Below are positions 1 through 10,829 of a stretch of DNA of 64,000 nt, piece after piece. The stretch spans positions 161,094 to 225,093 of the forward strand of contig MU128966.1 of the NCBI GenBank assembly GCA_014904985.1, read 5' to 3'. A program made the translations under genes and the position numbers. How positions within the stretch are numbered: position 1 is the first letter of the stretch; the number at the start of each line of letters is the position of its first letter. The notes beneath the pieces are model-generated. The model ran no database searches. It saw only the letters and a program-made list of their open reading frames with translations, and was not told the origin of the DNA. Origin of the DNA: Hydnum rufescens UP504. Taxonomy: Eukaryota; Basidiomycota; Agaricomycetes; Cantharellales; Hydnaceae.

Positions 1-474
1 AGAGAGAGAGTGTCCTTGCGGCTCGTCCCCTGCCCAGCTCGTACCTCTGTGGATCGTGGCTCCATTGATCGCGGCCTCTGTGGATCGTGGTTCCATTGAT
101 CGCGCCTCTGTGGCTCGCGCCTCTGTTGACCGCGCCTCCGTTGATCGTCCCCGGCAGCTCGTCTCCCTGTTGACCGTCGTCTGCTATTTCTCGTCTCCGA
201 CCCTCCCCCTCCCATCGAGCTGGACCATCTCCAGGATCAAATATAGACAACTTGTCTGATACACGATGTGAGGTCTACACGATTCTCTGCATCTTTCCAC
301 TGACCTTTTACGTTTCTTATTGTCTAGCACATCAAGATTCAGGTAATTATATCATATAGGCAAGGCGCTTTCAAAGAATCTAAACAATCTTTGATTAGAT
401 GGGAGACCTCCGAAGAAGCGCCAGCGCAGAGAGGAAACTTCCAGGGATGCTATTCGTCAACTTTTTAGACGCGA

Positions 475-1118
475 GTGGTATTCAAGTCCTACAGATGGGT
501 GACTGCTGATGTCTTTGCACAGCTCCTTCTGTTCAGATCGCTATCCCAGGTAGCTCAACTCCAGCTTCGCAACCTACCTTGGATTATGAATCCCAGTATC
601 AGAAGAATTTCGCATCCACTACATGGAAACATGACGGGACTTTCTCCGCCACCTGTTCACGCATATTGAACAGGAATGGACTGGTTGTCCTATCTCTTGG
701 TCTTTGAAACACTCATGATCCTGGAGACCAACCCCACCATCCATTCAAGTGTCGGTTGATGAAAGATAAACGAGTGATACGTGAATTCCAGACGCCTAAA
801 ATCCACGGTGGTGGGTATTGCTACTCATGTCGGCAGCCTGATCGGTGGGGGATACATTTCCCTCCAAGTCTGTGGACAACGAAATCAAGGATCAATGTGG
901 TCCCCATACTCCAGTATGTCCGAATGCTCCTTATTCTCGTTTGGGTCTACCAGCGAGATCATGTTCTGGCGGGTATTGCTGTTATTGGGTCAAGGACACG
1001 CGTGCAGAACTTGGCTCAATTCAGAGACTGGACGGTGCAGCTGAGTAATCACGTCAATCATAGGGCAATAACCCATGCAGTCATGTTGCTGGCTTTGTTA
1101 TTTCTGCCATTTGACTAG
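475..1118 (+). pseudogene. Mirror copy of the helicase C-terminal exon
   Basis: This is the left-arm image of the minus-strand open region 2145-2791. The same peptide pieces occur in both arms (for example YCYSCRQPDRWG), but here they are spread over more than one frame because of small indels. No helicase core lies upstream on this strand, so this is a detached copy rather than a gene. It exists only because of the palindrome and should not be counted as an independent locus until the palindrome is confirmed. Confidence 0.6.
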
Positions 1119-1439
1119 ATATCATATTGGTAGCTATTCTTCTTGGTACCTACCCTAATCATATTGCTGCCCTTTGAAACTTCCCTACGCATTGAGTCTG
1201 TTGGGCTATTATTAAGACTTCTCGGGTGCTTCCTGTTTGGCAACTATAACAACATTTTTCTGTGGGTAGGAGGTCTTTCCTATAGACTTCTGCGTCTGGG
1301 TATGTGCCTTGGATAACCATCTCTTGAGTTTTCTTGAGTTTGTAGGCCTGTGAATGCACCACTGGTATCTTGCTAATCGCTCCACCGTTGGCACCTTTTT
1401 GGCCTGAGTCTTGCGGGGCTGTTTTGGTCTTCAAGCATC

Positions 1440-1850
1440 GTGGGCTTGTGAGTCCGGGGAGCATTGTGGGCCTGCGGAGTCTTGTAAGTCTGTGGAGCCT
1501 TGTAAGTCTGTGGAGCCTTGTAAGTCTGTGGAGCTTGTGAGCCTGCGGGTTTGGGTTGGTTCGGAGAAATTTGTCTGAGGATCCTTTGGGTTGGAGCCGT
1601 GCATTGGATTCGTTTGCACAAACGAATCCAATGCACAGGCTCCAACCCAAAGGATCCTCAGACAAATTTCTCCGAACCAACCCAACCCGCAGGCTCACAA
1701 GGCTCCACAGACTTACAAGGCTCCACAGACTTACAAGGCTCCACAGACTTACAAGACTCCAGACTACAGGCTCCACAGACTTACAGCTCCACAGACTTAC
1801 AAGACTCGTAGCCCACAGGTCCACAATGCTTGAAGACCAAACAGCCCCGC
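1440..1850. repeat. 18-bp minisatellite at the palindrome centre
   Basis: Units close to GGCTCCACAGACTTACAA repeat several times on each side of the palindrome centre, in inverted orientation. The flanking unique part, including the block AAGGATCCTCAGACAAATTT, recurs at 10545-10775, so this is a dispersed repeat family. The long open frames here (VSLWSLVSLWSL-type or HRLTRLHRLTRL-type) are simple consequences of the 18-bp period and are not evidence of a protein. Confidence 0.8.
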
Positions 1851-2144
1851 AAGACTCAGGCCAAAAAGGTGCCAACGGTGGAGCGATTAGCAAGATACCA
1901 GTGGTGCATTCACAGGCCTACAAACTCAAGAAAACTCAAGAGATGGTTATCCAAGGCACATACCCAGACGCAGAAGTCTATAGGAAAGACCTCCTACCCA
2001 CAGAAAAATGTTGTTATAGTTGCCAAACAGGAAGCACCCGAGAAGTCTTAATAATAGCCCAACAGACTCAATGCGTAGGGAAGTTTCAAAGGGCAGCAAT
2101 ATGATTAGGGTAGGTACCAAGAAGAATAGCTACCAATATGATAT

Positions 2145-2870
2145 CTAGTCAAATGGCAGAAATAACAAAGCCAGCAACATGACTGCATGGGTTATTGCCC
2201 TATGATTGACGTGATTACTCAGCTGCACCGTCCAGTCTCTGAATTGAGCCAAGTTCTGCACGCGTGTCCTTGACCCAATAACAGCAATACCCGCCAGAAC
2301 ATGATCTCGCTGGTAGACCCAAACGAGAATAAGGAGCATTCGGACATACTGAGTATGGGGACCACATTGATCCTTGATTTCGTTGTCCACAGACTTGGAG
2401 GGGAAATGTATCCCCCACCGATCAGGCTGCCGACATGAGTAGCAATACCCACCACCGTGGATTTTAGGCGTCTGGAATTCACGTATCACTCGTTTATCTT
2501 TCATCAACCGACACTTGAATGGATGGTGGGGTTGGTCTCCAGGATCATGACGTGTTTCAAAGAACCAAGAGATAGGACAACCAGTCCATTCCTGTTCAAT
2601 ATGCGTGAACAGGTGGCGGAGAAAGTCCCGATCATGTTTCCATGTAGTGGATGCGAAATTCTTCTGATACTGGGATTCATAATCCAAGGTAGGTTGCGAA
2701 GCTGGAGTTGAGCTACCTGGGATAGCGATCTGAACAGAAGGAGCTGTGCAAAGACATCAGCAGTCACCCATCTGTAGGACTTGAATACCACTCGCGTCTA
2801 AAAAGTTGACGAATAGCATCCCTGGAAGTTTCCTCTCTGCGCTGGCGCTTCTTCGGAGGTTCTCCATCTA
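2145..2870 (-). CDS. Probable C-terminal Cys-rich exons of helicase copy 1
   Basis: The minus-strand frame carries a C-terminal module like that of the second helicase at 50526-56325. It has a short CPISW segment, a DP.....H region, then a YCYSC motif followed by a C about 20 residues on and a hydrophobic stretch. Copy 2 has CLPCW, GLCFKC and TTCIWD at the matching places. A good intron fits just upstream: ATTCAG|GTAATT at about 2923-2918 and TTGATTAG before 2870. The frame changes once between 2700 and 2800, so either another intron or an indel is present. What is seen is the matching Cys spacing and order. That it belongs to the same gene as 3636-8335 is inferred from strand, order and the same domain order in copy 2. 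Confidence 0.5.
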
Positions 2871-3059
2871 ATCAAAGATTGTTTAGATTCTTTGAAAGCG
2901 CCTTGCCTATATGATATAATTACCTGAATCTTGATGTGCTAGACAATAAGAAACGTAAAAGGTCAGTGGAAAGATGCAGAGAATCGTGTAGACCTCACAT
3001 CGTGTATCAGACAAGTTGTCTATATTTGATCCTGGAGATGGTCCAGCTCGATGGGAGGG

Positions 3060-3545
3060 GGAGGGTCGAGAACGAGAAATAGCAGACGAGCGATCAACAG
3101 GGAGACGAGCTGCTGGGGGACGATCAACGGAGGCGCGGTCAACAGAGGCGCGAGCCACAGAGGCGCGATCAATGGAACCACGATCCACAGAGGCGCGATC
3201 AATGGAGCCACGATCCACAGAGGTACGAGCTGCAGGGGGACGAGCCGCAGGACGACGAGCCGCAGGACGACGAGTCGCAGGACGACGAGCTGCAGGGGGA
3301 CGAGCCACAGAGGCGCGATCAATGGAACCACGATCCACAGAGCCACGATCCACAGAGCCACGATCCACAGAGCCACGATCCACAGAGCCACGATCCACAG
3401 AGCCACGATCCACAGAGCCACGATCAATGAGCCACGATCAATGGAGCCACGATCCACAGAGGTACGAGCTGCAGGGGGACGAGCTGCAGGGGACGAGCTG
3501 CAGGACGACGAGCTGCAGGGGGACGAGCTATAGGGGGATGATGTG
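3060..3545 (-). repeat. 15-bp minisatellite, probably coding linker
   Basis: Units close to GAGCCACGATCCACA repeat here, with variant units rich in CAGGACGACGAGC. All frames stay open because the period is a multiple of three. On the minus strand one frame reads DRGSV/DRGSI/DRASV and then PAARRPAARR. The block sits exactly where helicase copy 2 has an unstructured linker of roughly 120 residues between its helicase core and its Cys-rich end. I therefore read it as an expanded coding linker of copy 1, though it could equally be a non-coding insertion. Single-base differences between units would change the frame. Confidence 0.7.
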
Positions 3546-3635
3546 ATCCATGACTATTATTAACGAAAGAAGGCGCAGCATTGAGGACTGGAGTTGAAAA
3601 GACTGTAGGGTGGAGATGGTGCTGTTCACAACATG

Positions 3636-6600
3636 TCAGAAGATGCATCCATCAAACAAATACCATCGTACCATTTCAATCTCACAAAATTCACACAGCT
3701 GACCACCAAGCTGAGTGCAGCTATAATGAACTCCATCATAGTACAAGTCACGAAGACGACGAAGACAGGCGGTGGGTGGCATATTCTCTGCAAGTGAAAT
3801 TATCTCGGCATTACCGTGATCTTCGCAAGGACGAGGAGCACAGGAAAAGACTGCGAAGCATTTAGTACGTTGCTGGCGTCTTCCTCCTCGACCAAACGAC
3901 TGTTCGTAGATGTCGATGGTGCTAGGAAGCTCAGCAAGGATCACATGGGTGATGTTAGGGTGGTCAATCCCATGTGAGACTGCCATAGTACCGACCAAGA
4001 CCTGTGATGGGGCAATCAGGTCTTCTGGCATCCCATTATGCCAGCGCAGAAATTCAGTGTCGCGATCCGGCTCTCCTCCCATATAGTGGAACGGTTTGGG
4101 CTGAATGCGATCCACAAAACGTCCAACCTGAAGTTTTGTGTTGCACACGACCAAGATCCGATCATTAGGTGGCATATCCACCTGGAATTCGTGAACAAGA
4201 CGGATCACATAGTTCTCGACAGCATTGGAATCCTCCAGTCGAATATGAGAATAAGTCAACTCTGGTCTAGAGGTCCGAGGTGCTCGAATGATACGCATAG
4301 TCTTCAGTTCAAGACCAAGTATTTGAAGTACAGAATTGACCATTCTGGGGGTTGCAGTGGCGCTCAGGAGAACAATCTGGACGCCGAGTTCCACAAGATC
4401 ACAGAGATGTTTGAAAGGACGAAACGTTCGCCAGCTATAGATGAGATGTGCTTCATCAATAACAATCCGCTGGAGAATCTTGTTTCTTGCTCGAGGCATA
4501 CACCACTGGATAAAGTCGTCGGTGATCGCAAGTTCCAAAGGGATCAGTTGGAGAGTAGCATGGGTAGAGTTGGAACTATCCCATCTACGAGATGAAATGT
4601 GTGTGGATTGGAGCCGAAGTTGGACATCAGCTTCCAGAGCGCGCAGGGATAGGACCACAATCGTTATCACATCAGGGTTGACCATAGCAGGGATCATGTA
4701 GGCATCGCTCTTCCCACCCCCAGTAGGGAGAATCCCAAAGACATGGGTGTGTGGGACCAGACAGGCTGCCACAAGGTCTGATTGCTCCACTGAACGAAAT
4801 TTTGCATTGTTCCCATGGAGACGCCAAAGATGAAGAAGGAGAGAGGCATGAGGAGGAATATATGTCGAGGGTGTGATAGTACTCTGAGGGCCAGCTTGAT
4901 GAGACATGAAAGAGGCAATTGAATTGCAAAAGGCAGGGAGGAGAGTGGACAATGCATTGTGCATTCCCTCTGAGAGTACACGACCCAGCTGTAACTGGGC
5001 AGACTAGGAAGTAATGATCAGTACTGATAAGGATCCTGGAACCTGACGGAAAAAAAAACAACATACACTGTTACTCAAAACTGTTGTCACAGACGAGGCA
5101 TTTGGATCAGAGGGGAGCAGTGGGACCTGGGGGATCTCAACACCAAGACCAAGAAACGTGTGAAAGACTCGACAGATCTCCTCCAAAGTGCGCTCTGAAG
5201 TTCCAGACAAGCCAGAAACCAGATCAGACTCCCGACCATAGTGTTTGCCTGTAGAGGCACTGTGACCAAACCCTACATCAATCCCCATATCCTCTGGGGG
5301 AGGATCAAGAGCATCAATATCATGACCCTGGGGGTTGGTTGCTGTTGAGGTAAGAGCACGCAGTAAAAATTTGAGAATATGACGCCAAGCACGAACGCCA
5401 AGAGCAGTCTTGAGGTATTGAAACGTCCGAGCACTCCAGTTCTTGCTGAGCTGTCCTTCAGGCATCATATGACCATATGAGACAAACACACAGTGCTCAT
5501 ATCGGATGGATGCTGATCCATAGAGGAGTCGAGTGAGAAAGGTGGTTGCTGGACGAACAAGAGCCCCATATCTCAGGATACATTTTGAGATAGCATGGGC
5601 AGGGGTGCGAACAATGACTCGGGACGAGTAGGTTTGCCGTTGTGTCTTGTTATAACGGAAGATACATTGGATGATGCCATGTTGTGCCACCACATTACGC
5701 TGGGCTTCGCGAGTGTTGGAGAAGAACAGCATTTGTTGCTCAGTTTGTCGAGGAGGAGCACCAACAGTACCGTAGATTGCTTGCTGAAGAAGCTAGAGAA
5801 TAGACATGGATTAAATATCAAGAAAATGAAGGGCAGACACAACTGACCACCAGGAACTCTGCATCAAGCGCCAAAAATCGCAAAATCTTGGCATGATCCC
5901 AGAGCCATTGGGGAGGATTTGATGAGACATGAGTGGCAAACTTTTCTTTCTCGACAAGATACTGGAGGAGGGTATTTTCATACTGATCATACCCATTTCG
6001 AGTCTCAGTGAAGAGTGAATATCCAGGCTGCAGATTTGATACTTCATCAATCAGTCCAGATTCAGGCCGAGAAAGATCCATGTGTTTGGCGACCAGGGCT
6101 TCAAAGTCATCAAACGAGTGGACGATCAACTTCTCCAGCGCCCCTTCGGTTTCTTTCACAAGATCCTGGGCCATGGTCTTGACATCTTCCAGCTTGATGG
6201 GAATTCCATCAAACGATAGCATGTCGCCACGCGGATACCATGTAAGGTTCCCATCACTCTGGGCATGGTTCGCTAGTCCACTGGCAATGGTGAGGTTGGT
6301 TCGGAGGAATGAAAAGGGAAGGGCAGATGTCTCATTGAGACAGACAGATTTCATTTCGTGAAAGAATCTGGAGAGAAAGGGTGAGATTGAGAAACAGGAA
6401 CAGGAGAGATCACATACGTGAAAGCGGCCGAGAGATCATTCTTCATATTAGCAAACATATGCACAAGAACAATAGCATGGAAAAGCCACTGGATGTCTCT
6501 TAGGAGAGGGGCCAAAGTAGAGGGAGGATGCCACAGGACTCCTGAGCCCAGAGAGACACCCACAATGAAACGTTCAAGGATATGAGGGGCCTGGCCATGG

Positions 6601-8335
6601 GAAACAGCAGGCTCGGTTGTGATGAGTAAAATAAGAAGTTGATCCAATGCTCCAATATCACTTGGAAATTGACTGGCAGTCTGAGAAACGACTGGTGCAA
6701 CGCCAACCATTTCAAGGGTAAAGTTGGTGACAACTGCTCTATCCACTGGGGACAGATGAATACCCAAAGAGCTGAGATCTTGGCTAGACGATCGAATGAC
6801 GAATGCCAGAAGTCGAAGTAGAACCCTCTGGCGTCGATCACGAGTAGACCGGGCACTGGGCCATGCAAATGGAGGGGTGAGATCATGGGAAAAGTCACTA
6901 AGACAGTGATATGAGCATCCATGACGCAGATGTAACAACTTGTTCAACTGCAAGGACCACGTACCTTCGTGTACGAGTGACACTTGTCAACATTGCCCCA
7001 GGAAGATGGATTGTGGCCAATTCAATGACCTTCATATACGACTGAACCCAGGACAAGAGGTTCTCAAAGTCAGAAAAGGTGGCACTGGTAGGAGTCTGGC
7101 AGAGTTCATGAATGCGAGTACACTCGTTCAAAGTTGGGTAGATGGTGTGAAAGCGATTTCGATCGAGTAGGACGTGGACTTCACGATTTGAGATTTCAGG
7201 ACTGTCACCAGGCTCAACCATCTTTCCCAGGTGAACTCGTTGACGTTCAAGGAAGACAGTGAGAGGCTCTTTGGGTTTGGCTGGAGACTTGACAACCCAT
7301 TGATAACGTTCCCCAGGAGGTCGAGCAGCCAAGTCATGGGCATACCAGGACTGCATGAGACATGGAGTGAAATGGCGTTTGTGGAATTTTTCGTGGGGGT
7401 GGAACTGATGGAAGTGATTCCGTTGCGAGGATATTGAGCAGCAACGATAGACACATAAAAGGCACCGATGGCCTTCGATAGGTGGTGGCAAGATGTCCAT
7501 GACTTCAACAGAACCAGTGGGAGAGGAAAAGCTGCTGTCAGACAGATTGAGAGTTTTGATAGTCTCATCAAAATCAGGTGCAAGATCGCGGTGATGATCA
7601 GAGTGGGATTTGGAATGGCTAATAATCTTTGAGGGTTCAATAGCTGAGCATTCAGAGCTGCAACAAAAGGGAAGACGCCAGGGAAGAAGGATGGAGATCC
7701 CCAGAGAATTGAGCAGAGGATGACACTCAATGTTCCACTCTAGTGCAGCTGGTTCATCTACTAAAAGTATGATCAAGAAAAGATAAATGATGACAGCAGC
7801 AAGTACAAACCCAGAGTAGCGTCTCTTGGGGCTGTGGAGATAGTGACATCTGTAACAGATGACAATCAGATGAGTAAGAAAGAACAGATAGGGCAAGGAA
7901 ATATTACCATGAGGCACCAATGATGTAGAGGGTTGAGACTGAGAGTGTAAATGAAGCTCTCCTGCAGTGCGGAAGCCTTGGGTGCAGATACAAATGTAAT
8001 GGAAGGGACCTTGGGCGGAGTGGTGGACGGTACAGGAGTCTTTCATGCATAGATAAGTAGGGTGTGGTCTAGAGGGAGTGAAACTACTCACCAGTACCAC
8101 AATGAGACTCAACTGTAGCATGTTGAATCTCATCATGATTCAAATGCTGGATGGTTGGATCAGCAGGGTGAGTGAATCGAGTTGAACAAAGCTGGCAGAA
8201 TCGCATGGGGTGTTTCAGGTCCATATGAGCAGATACATCGCCTGCAACGTCGATTAGTTCTTGACAATTGTCATAGATGCACTTTCTAAAGAGCAAGAGT
8301 GGGTGAGTACAGATATAGCGAAGGGATTCAACCAT
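3636..8335 (-). CDS. OrsD-type zinc-finger / RecQ-like helicase, copy 1
   Basis: Multi-exon gene, read from high to low coordinates. The 5' part (8335-8084, continuing to about 7970) has C2H2-like pairs such as FCQLCSTRFTH and YICICTQGF. An intron of about 150 nt fits at 7909-7760. Next comes an OrsD/DUF3505-like part (about 7740-7390), with FCCSSEC, a KSHSDHH tail and CLLCVYRC. The central domain (6983-5100) holds GAPPRQTE, RYNKTQ and VRAWRH. The helicase core (4964-3690) has motif I LPTGGGKS, DEAH, LSATATP and QSFGRGGR, then a RecQ-type Zn cluster (CLRR...SC...LCEFC). A 53-nt intron ending near 3610 (ATG|GTACGA...AACAG) would carry the frame past the stop at 3636 into the minisatellite linker. 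Expected role: ATP-dependent DNA unwinding in the nucleus. Related zinc-finger helicases are often subtelomeric in fungi. The exact exon borders and first exon are uncertain. Confidence 0.8.
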
Positions 8336-8539
8336 ACTGACCTAAAGTCTGGAGTAGGCATATGGAGAGGGGGCAATGAGGTACCTGGCAGATGACTGGA
8401 AGGAACGCGTCCAAAAGAGGTGCAGATAAGGATAGTGCGTCTGAAAGGGCCCCCAACTGATAAGACTATGTGTACAGAACGTGTCAAGTGAGGACTCGCC
8501 TGGAGAACGCGTGAATATAGGGTCTCAGGGAGGAGCAGG

Positions 8540-8606
8540 CAGCGAGCAGCAGTGAGCAGCAGTGAGCAGCAGTGAGCAGCAGTGAGCAGCAGTGAGCAGC
8601 GAGGAA
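8540..8606. repeat. 10-bp tandem repeat
   Basis: About six copies of AGCAGTGAGC occur in tandem just upstream of the first recognisable helicase exon. Because ten is not a multiple of three, the open frames across it (LLTAAHCCSL-type) are period artefacts. It may lie in the 5' untranslated region or promoter of helicase copy 1. Confidence 0.85.
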
Positions 8607-8844
8607 AAGCTGTGCGGAGAAGGCAAAGACGCAGCAACGATGCAGACAAAGAGATATTGTCAAAGAAGTACTAGCAATAGCAGGGGGGAAAGCAGGAATG
8701 CACAAGTGATTGGAAGTATTTATATGGAGCCGTTACTCATGACGCAATAGGGTCTGGCAAAAGCCGACCACACCAAACTCCCGCATTGCCCAGATCCAGG
8801 GAATGCACCTAATGTACTAGCAAAGAAAAACTGAGATAGTAAGG

Positions 8845-9065
8845 AGTACCAAAAGGGCAGCTACAAGCTTCCCTTTTTGCATAAGAGAGACTCTGATTTA
8901 CCTCCCCAGCATTACTGCGCTCCTTTATGGACATTGATTTCGTTCTCCTGCTCATTTATAAGATGCACCAGCAACATTGACAGCAATTACATCATTGTCA
9001 CTATTGCCAATTGCTCATTATCATTATTGTGATGTAGTACAGCCATGTTCCAATCTGGTATGCGC
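8845..9065. repeat. Splice-donor/hairpin module, copy 1
   Basis: On the minus strand the sequence GGGGAG|GTAAAT at 8901 is followed 24 nt later by a short stem-loop at 8852-8876 (arms near AAAGGGCAGC and GCTTCCCTTT). The following 200 bp resembles 15940-16130, including CTCCTTT-TGGACAT and a TTGACAGCAA block. It is one of five related modules; see 15175-16130. Confidence 0.6.
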
Positions 9066-9250
9066 TGAAGGACAGTCTGAGCTCCCGCCTTGCGGGCACG
9101 CAACTTGCCGAAGGGCAGCCTGAGCTCCCGTGGTGCGGGCACGCAACTTGCCGAAGGACAGTCTGAGCTCCCGCAGTGCGGGCACGCAACTTGCCGAAGG
9201 ACAGTCTGAGCTCTCGCAGTACAGGCACGCAACTTGCCGAAAGCCTGGGG
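9066..9250. repeat. 43-bp tandem repeat with palindromic core (4 units)
   Basis: Four tandem units with an exact 43-bp period. Each contains the near-palindrome CTCCCGCAGTGCGGGCAC followed by GCAACTTGCCGAAGG. The same unit occurs three times at 14636-14775 and once each near 16243-16283 and 17770-17815, so it is a dispersed short repeat that has expanded locally. The FGKLRAR-type open frames across it come from the repeat. Confidence 0.85.
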
Positions 9251-10424
9251 CTATACAACCCGGCACCACTGGACTTTCCCTCAGTCTTCTCCCTTATGCA
9301 GGCATACACTGAATCCTAGTCTCATTAAAAAATATCCACAATTACTAGTCAATTAGTTGGTACCAGTGGATCCAGTGGATAACACACAACCCTGGACCAA
9401 GGTAATGCAAACACCTTGCACTTGATAACAAGCACTAAAGTCAGGGACAATAACAAGAGAAATTAGAAGGGTTTTAAATACCTTTCTGTACACCTCCAAT
9501 ATTACCCTTCCTAATTCTCCAATAGACTACCTTTCTGATGATTGTTATCAACAGAGTGAATCAAGCAGGCTTACAGTCAGCTGCGCCTACCCAGCTCGCC
9601 ACAGGGGATTTTTCTGGTAAAGATCTGTCAATAAATTGAGAGCATGTTTATTGCAAGAATACCAACCTATTCTTTGTGAGAACAAATTGCTTGGTGAAAG
9701 ATTGATTGGGAATTGAGGATACAATCTGAAGGGGTACAGGTGTGAGTTCTCTTTAGCGCCTCTGGTGAATCTAATGCGTCGACCCATGGATTTACCTGGG
9801 AAGCAAGTTTTGATAAGGATAAAAAGTGCGCACAGCTAATGAGAGGGAATAGGTCAGTTTCAGAAATATAACTTGACATGCATGGGGGCACTAAATGCTG
9901 CGCCCTGTGGGAGATTGAAAATCTTGTTATCTCCAACTTGACAGGTCCTAGAATGGTTTTATTTTAGAGTTCAAGATTTGAACTTGACATGCATGGGGGC
10001 ACTAAATGCTACGCCCTGTGGGAGATTGAAAATCTTGTTATCTTGGTTTTATTTTAGAGTTCAAGATTCCCAGTGCAAGAAAGGGAATCATCAAGCAAGA
10101 GACTCTCGTCTTGCTCATCAAGTAGGTGGGGGAAAGCTGGCCAGGGAGCATGCCCGCTATGCTTGACAAGGCCTCATCAAGATCTTGACAAGGGATCTTG
10201 ACAAGGACAGGACATGTTTCATCCTAGATGTGTCATGCTGCTCTGGCAACTTTGGAGCGCACAAGAAGCTGAGAGGCACAACTGTGCAATCAGCATCCAT
10301 GGGCGCCATGATGTACTGCTGCTGCTGCTGTTAGCAACAAGACAGAATAACTTGCGGCAGGTGGACTAATGCCACCCCCCCAAGACAAACGCCTCGTAAG
10401 ATAGAGAGTTCGAGGATGGGAGGA
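9251..10424. other. No gene; contains one tandem duplication
   Basis: I find no convincing coding region or RNA gene. At about 9869-10072 a block of roughly 105 bp is present twice in tandem (it starts AACTTGACATGCATGGGGG and includes GAAAATCTTGTTATCT). Short GATCTTGACAAGG repeats follow at 10160-10210. Confidence 0.6.
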
Positions 10425-10790
10425 ATCCCAAAGGAGACCCAAACCAACCCAACCCAACACAAAGGCTCCAACCCAAAGGGCTCCAAAGACTCCAAGGGCT
10501 CCAAAGGCTCCAACCCAAAGGCTCCAACACAAAGGATCCAATGCAAACGAATCCAATGCACAGGCTCCAACCCAAAGGATCCTCAGACAAATTTCTCCGA
10601 ACCAACCCAACCCGCAGGCTCACAAGGCTCCACAGACTTACAAGGCTCCGCAGACTTACAAGGCTCCACAGACTTACAAGACTCCGCAGGCCCACAATGC
10701 TCCCCGGACTCACAAGCCCACGATGCTTGAAGACCAAACAGCCCCGCAAGACTCAGGCCAAAAAGGTGCCACTAGAATTTGCCATCTACA
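10425..10790. repeat. Dispersed repeat shared with the palindrome arms
   Basis: About 230 bp (10545-10775) match 1620-1880, including the ACGAATCCAATGCACAGG start, the 18-bp CACAGACTTACAAGGCTC units and the GACTCAGGCCAAAAAGGTGCC end. Upstream there is an AAGGCTCCAA-rich run of short repeats. It truncates the DIRS-like element that follows, so it may have inserted into or replaced the 3' end of that element. Confidence 0.8.
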
Positions 10791-10829
10791 AGCCTAACGT
10801 GACCCCAGACCCAGACCCCAGACCCCAGG

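Larger units (their letters stand above)
1..3250. repeat. 3.2-kb near-perfect palindrome at the window edge
   Basis: Bases 1-1616 are the reverse complement of roughly 1619-3250, with a 2-nt centre at 1617-1618 (CGTTTG-CA-CAAACG). The match runs through unique sequence, an 18-bp minisatellite near the centre and the start of a 15-bp minisatellite at the outer ends. Differences between the arms are mostly single-base indels and gains or losses of repeat units. The left arm reaches base 1, so the true outer end is not visible. A palindrome like this at a contig edge is often a fold-back read or assembly artefact, but a real inverted duplication is also possible. The gene in the right arm (helicase 3' end) is continuous with 3636-8335, so the right arm is the likely original. 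Confidence 0.9.

Noticed and set aside
1556..2104. Open frames of HRLTRL and VSLWSL type as a repeat protein
   Set aside because: They follow from an 18-bp minisatellite and lie across the palindrome centre. No conserved domain is present.
3016..3546. Long open frames on both strands over the 15-bp array as separate genes
   Set aside because: All frames are open because of the repeat period. Only the minus strand has a possible role, as a helicase linker.
9130..9312. FGKLRAR-type repeat peptide as a real protein
   Set aside because: The peptide is the translation of the dispersed 43-bp unit and appears in several frames and strands.
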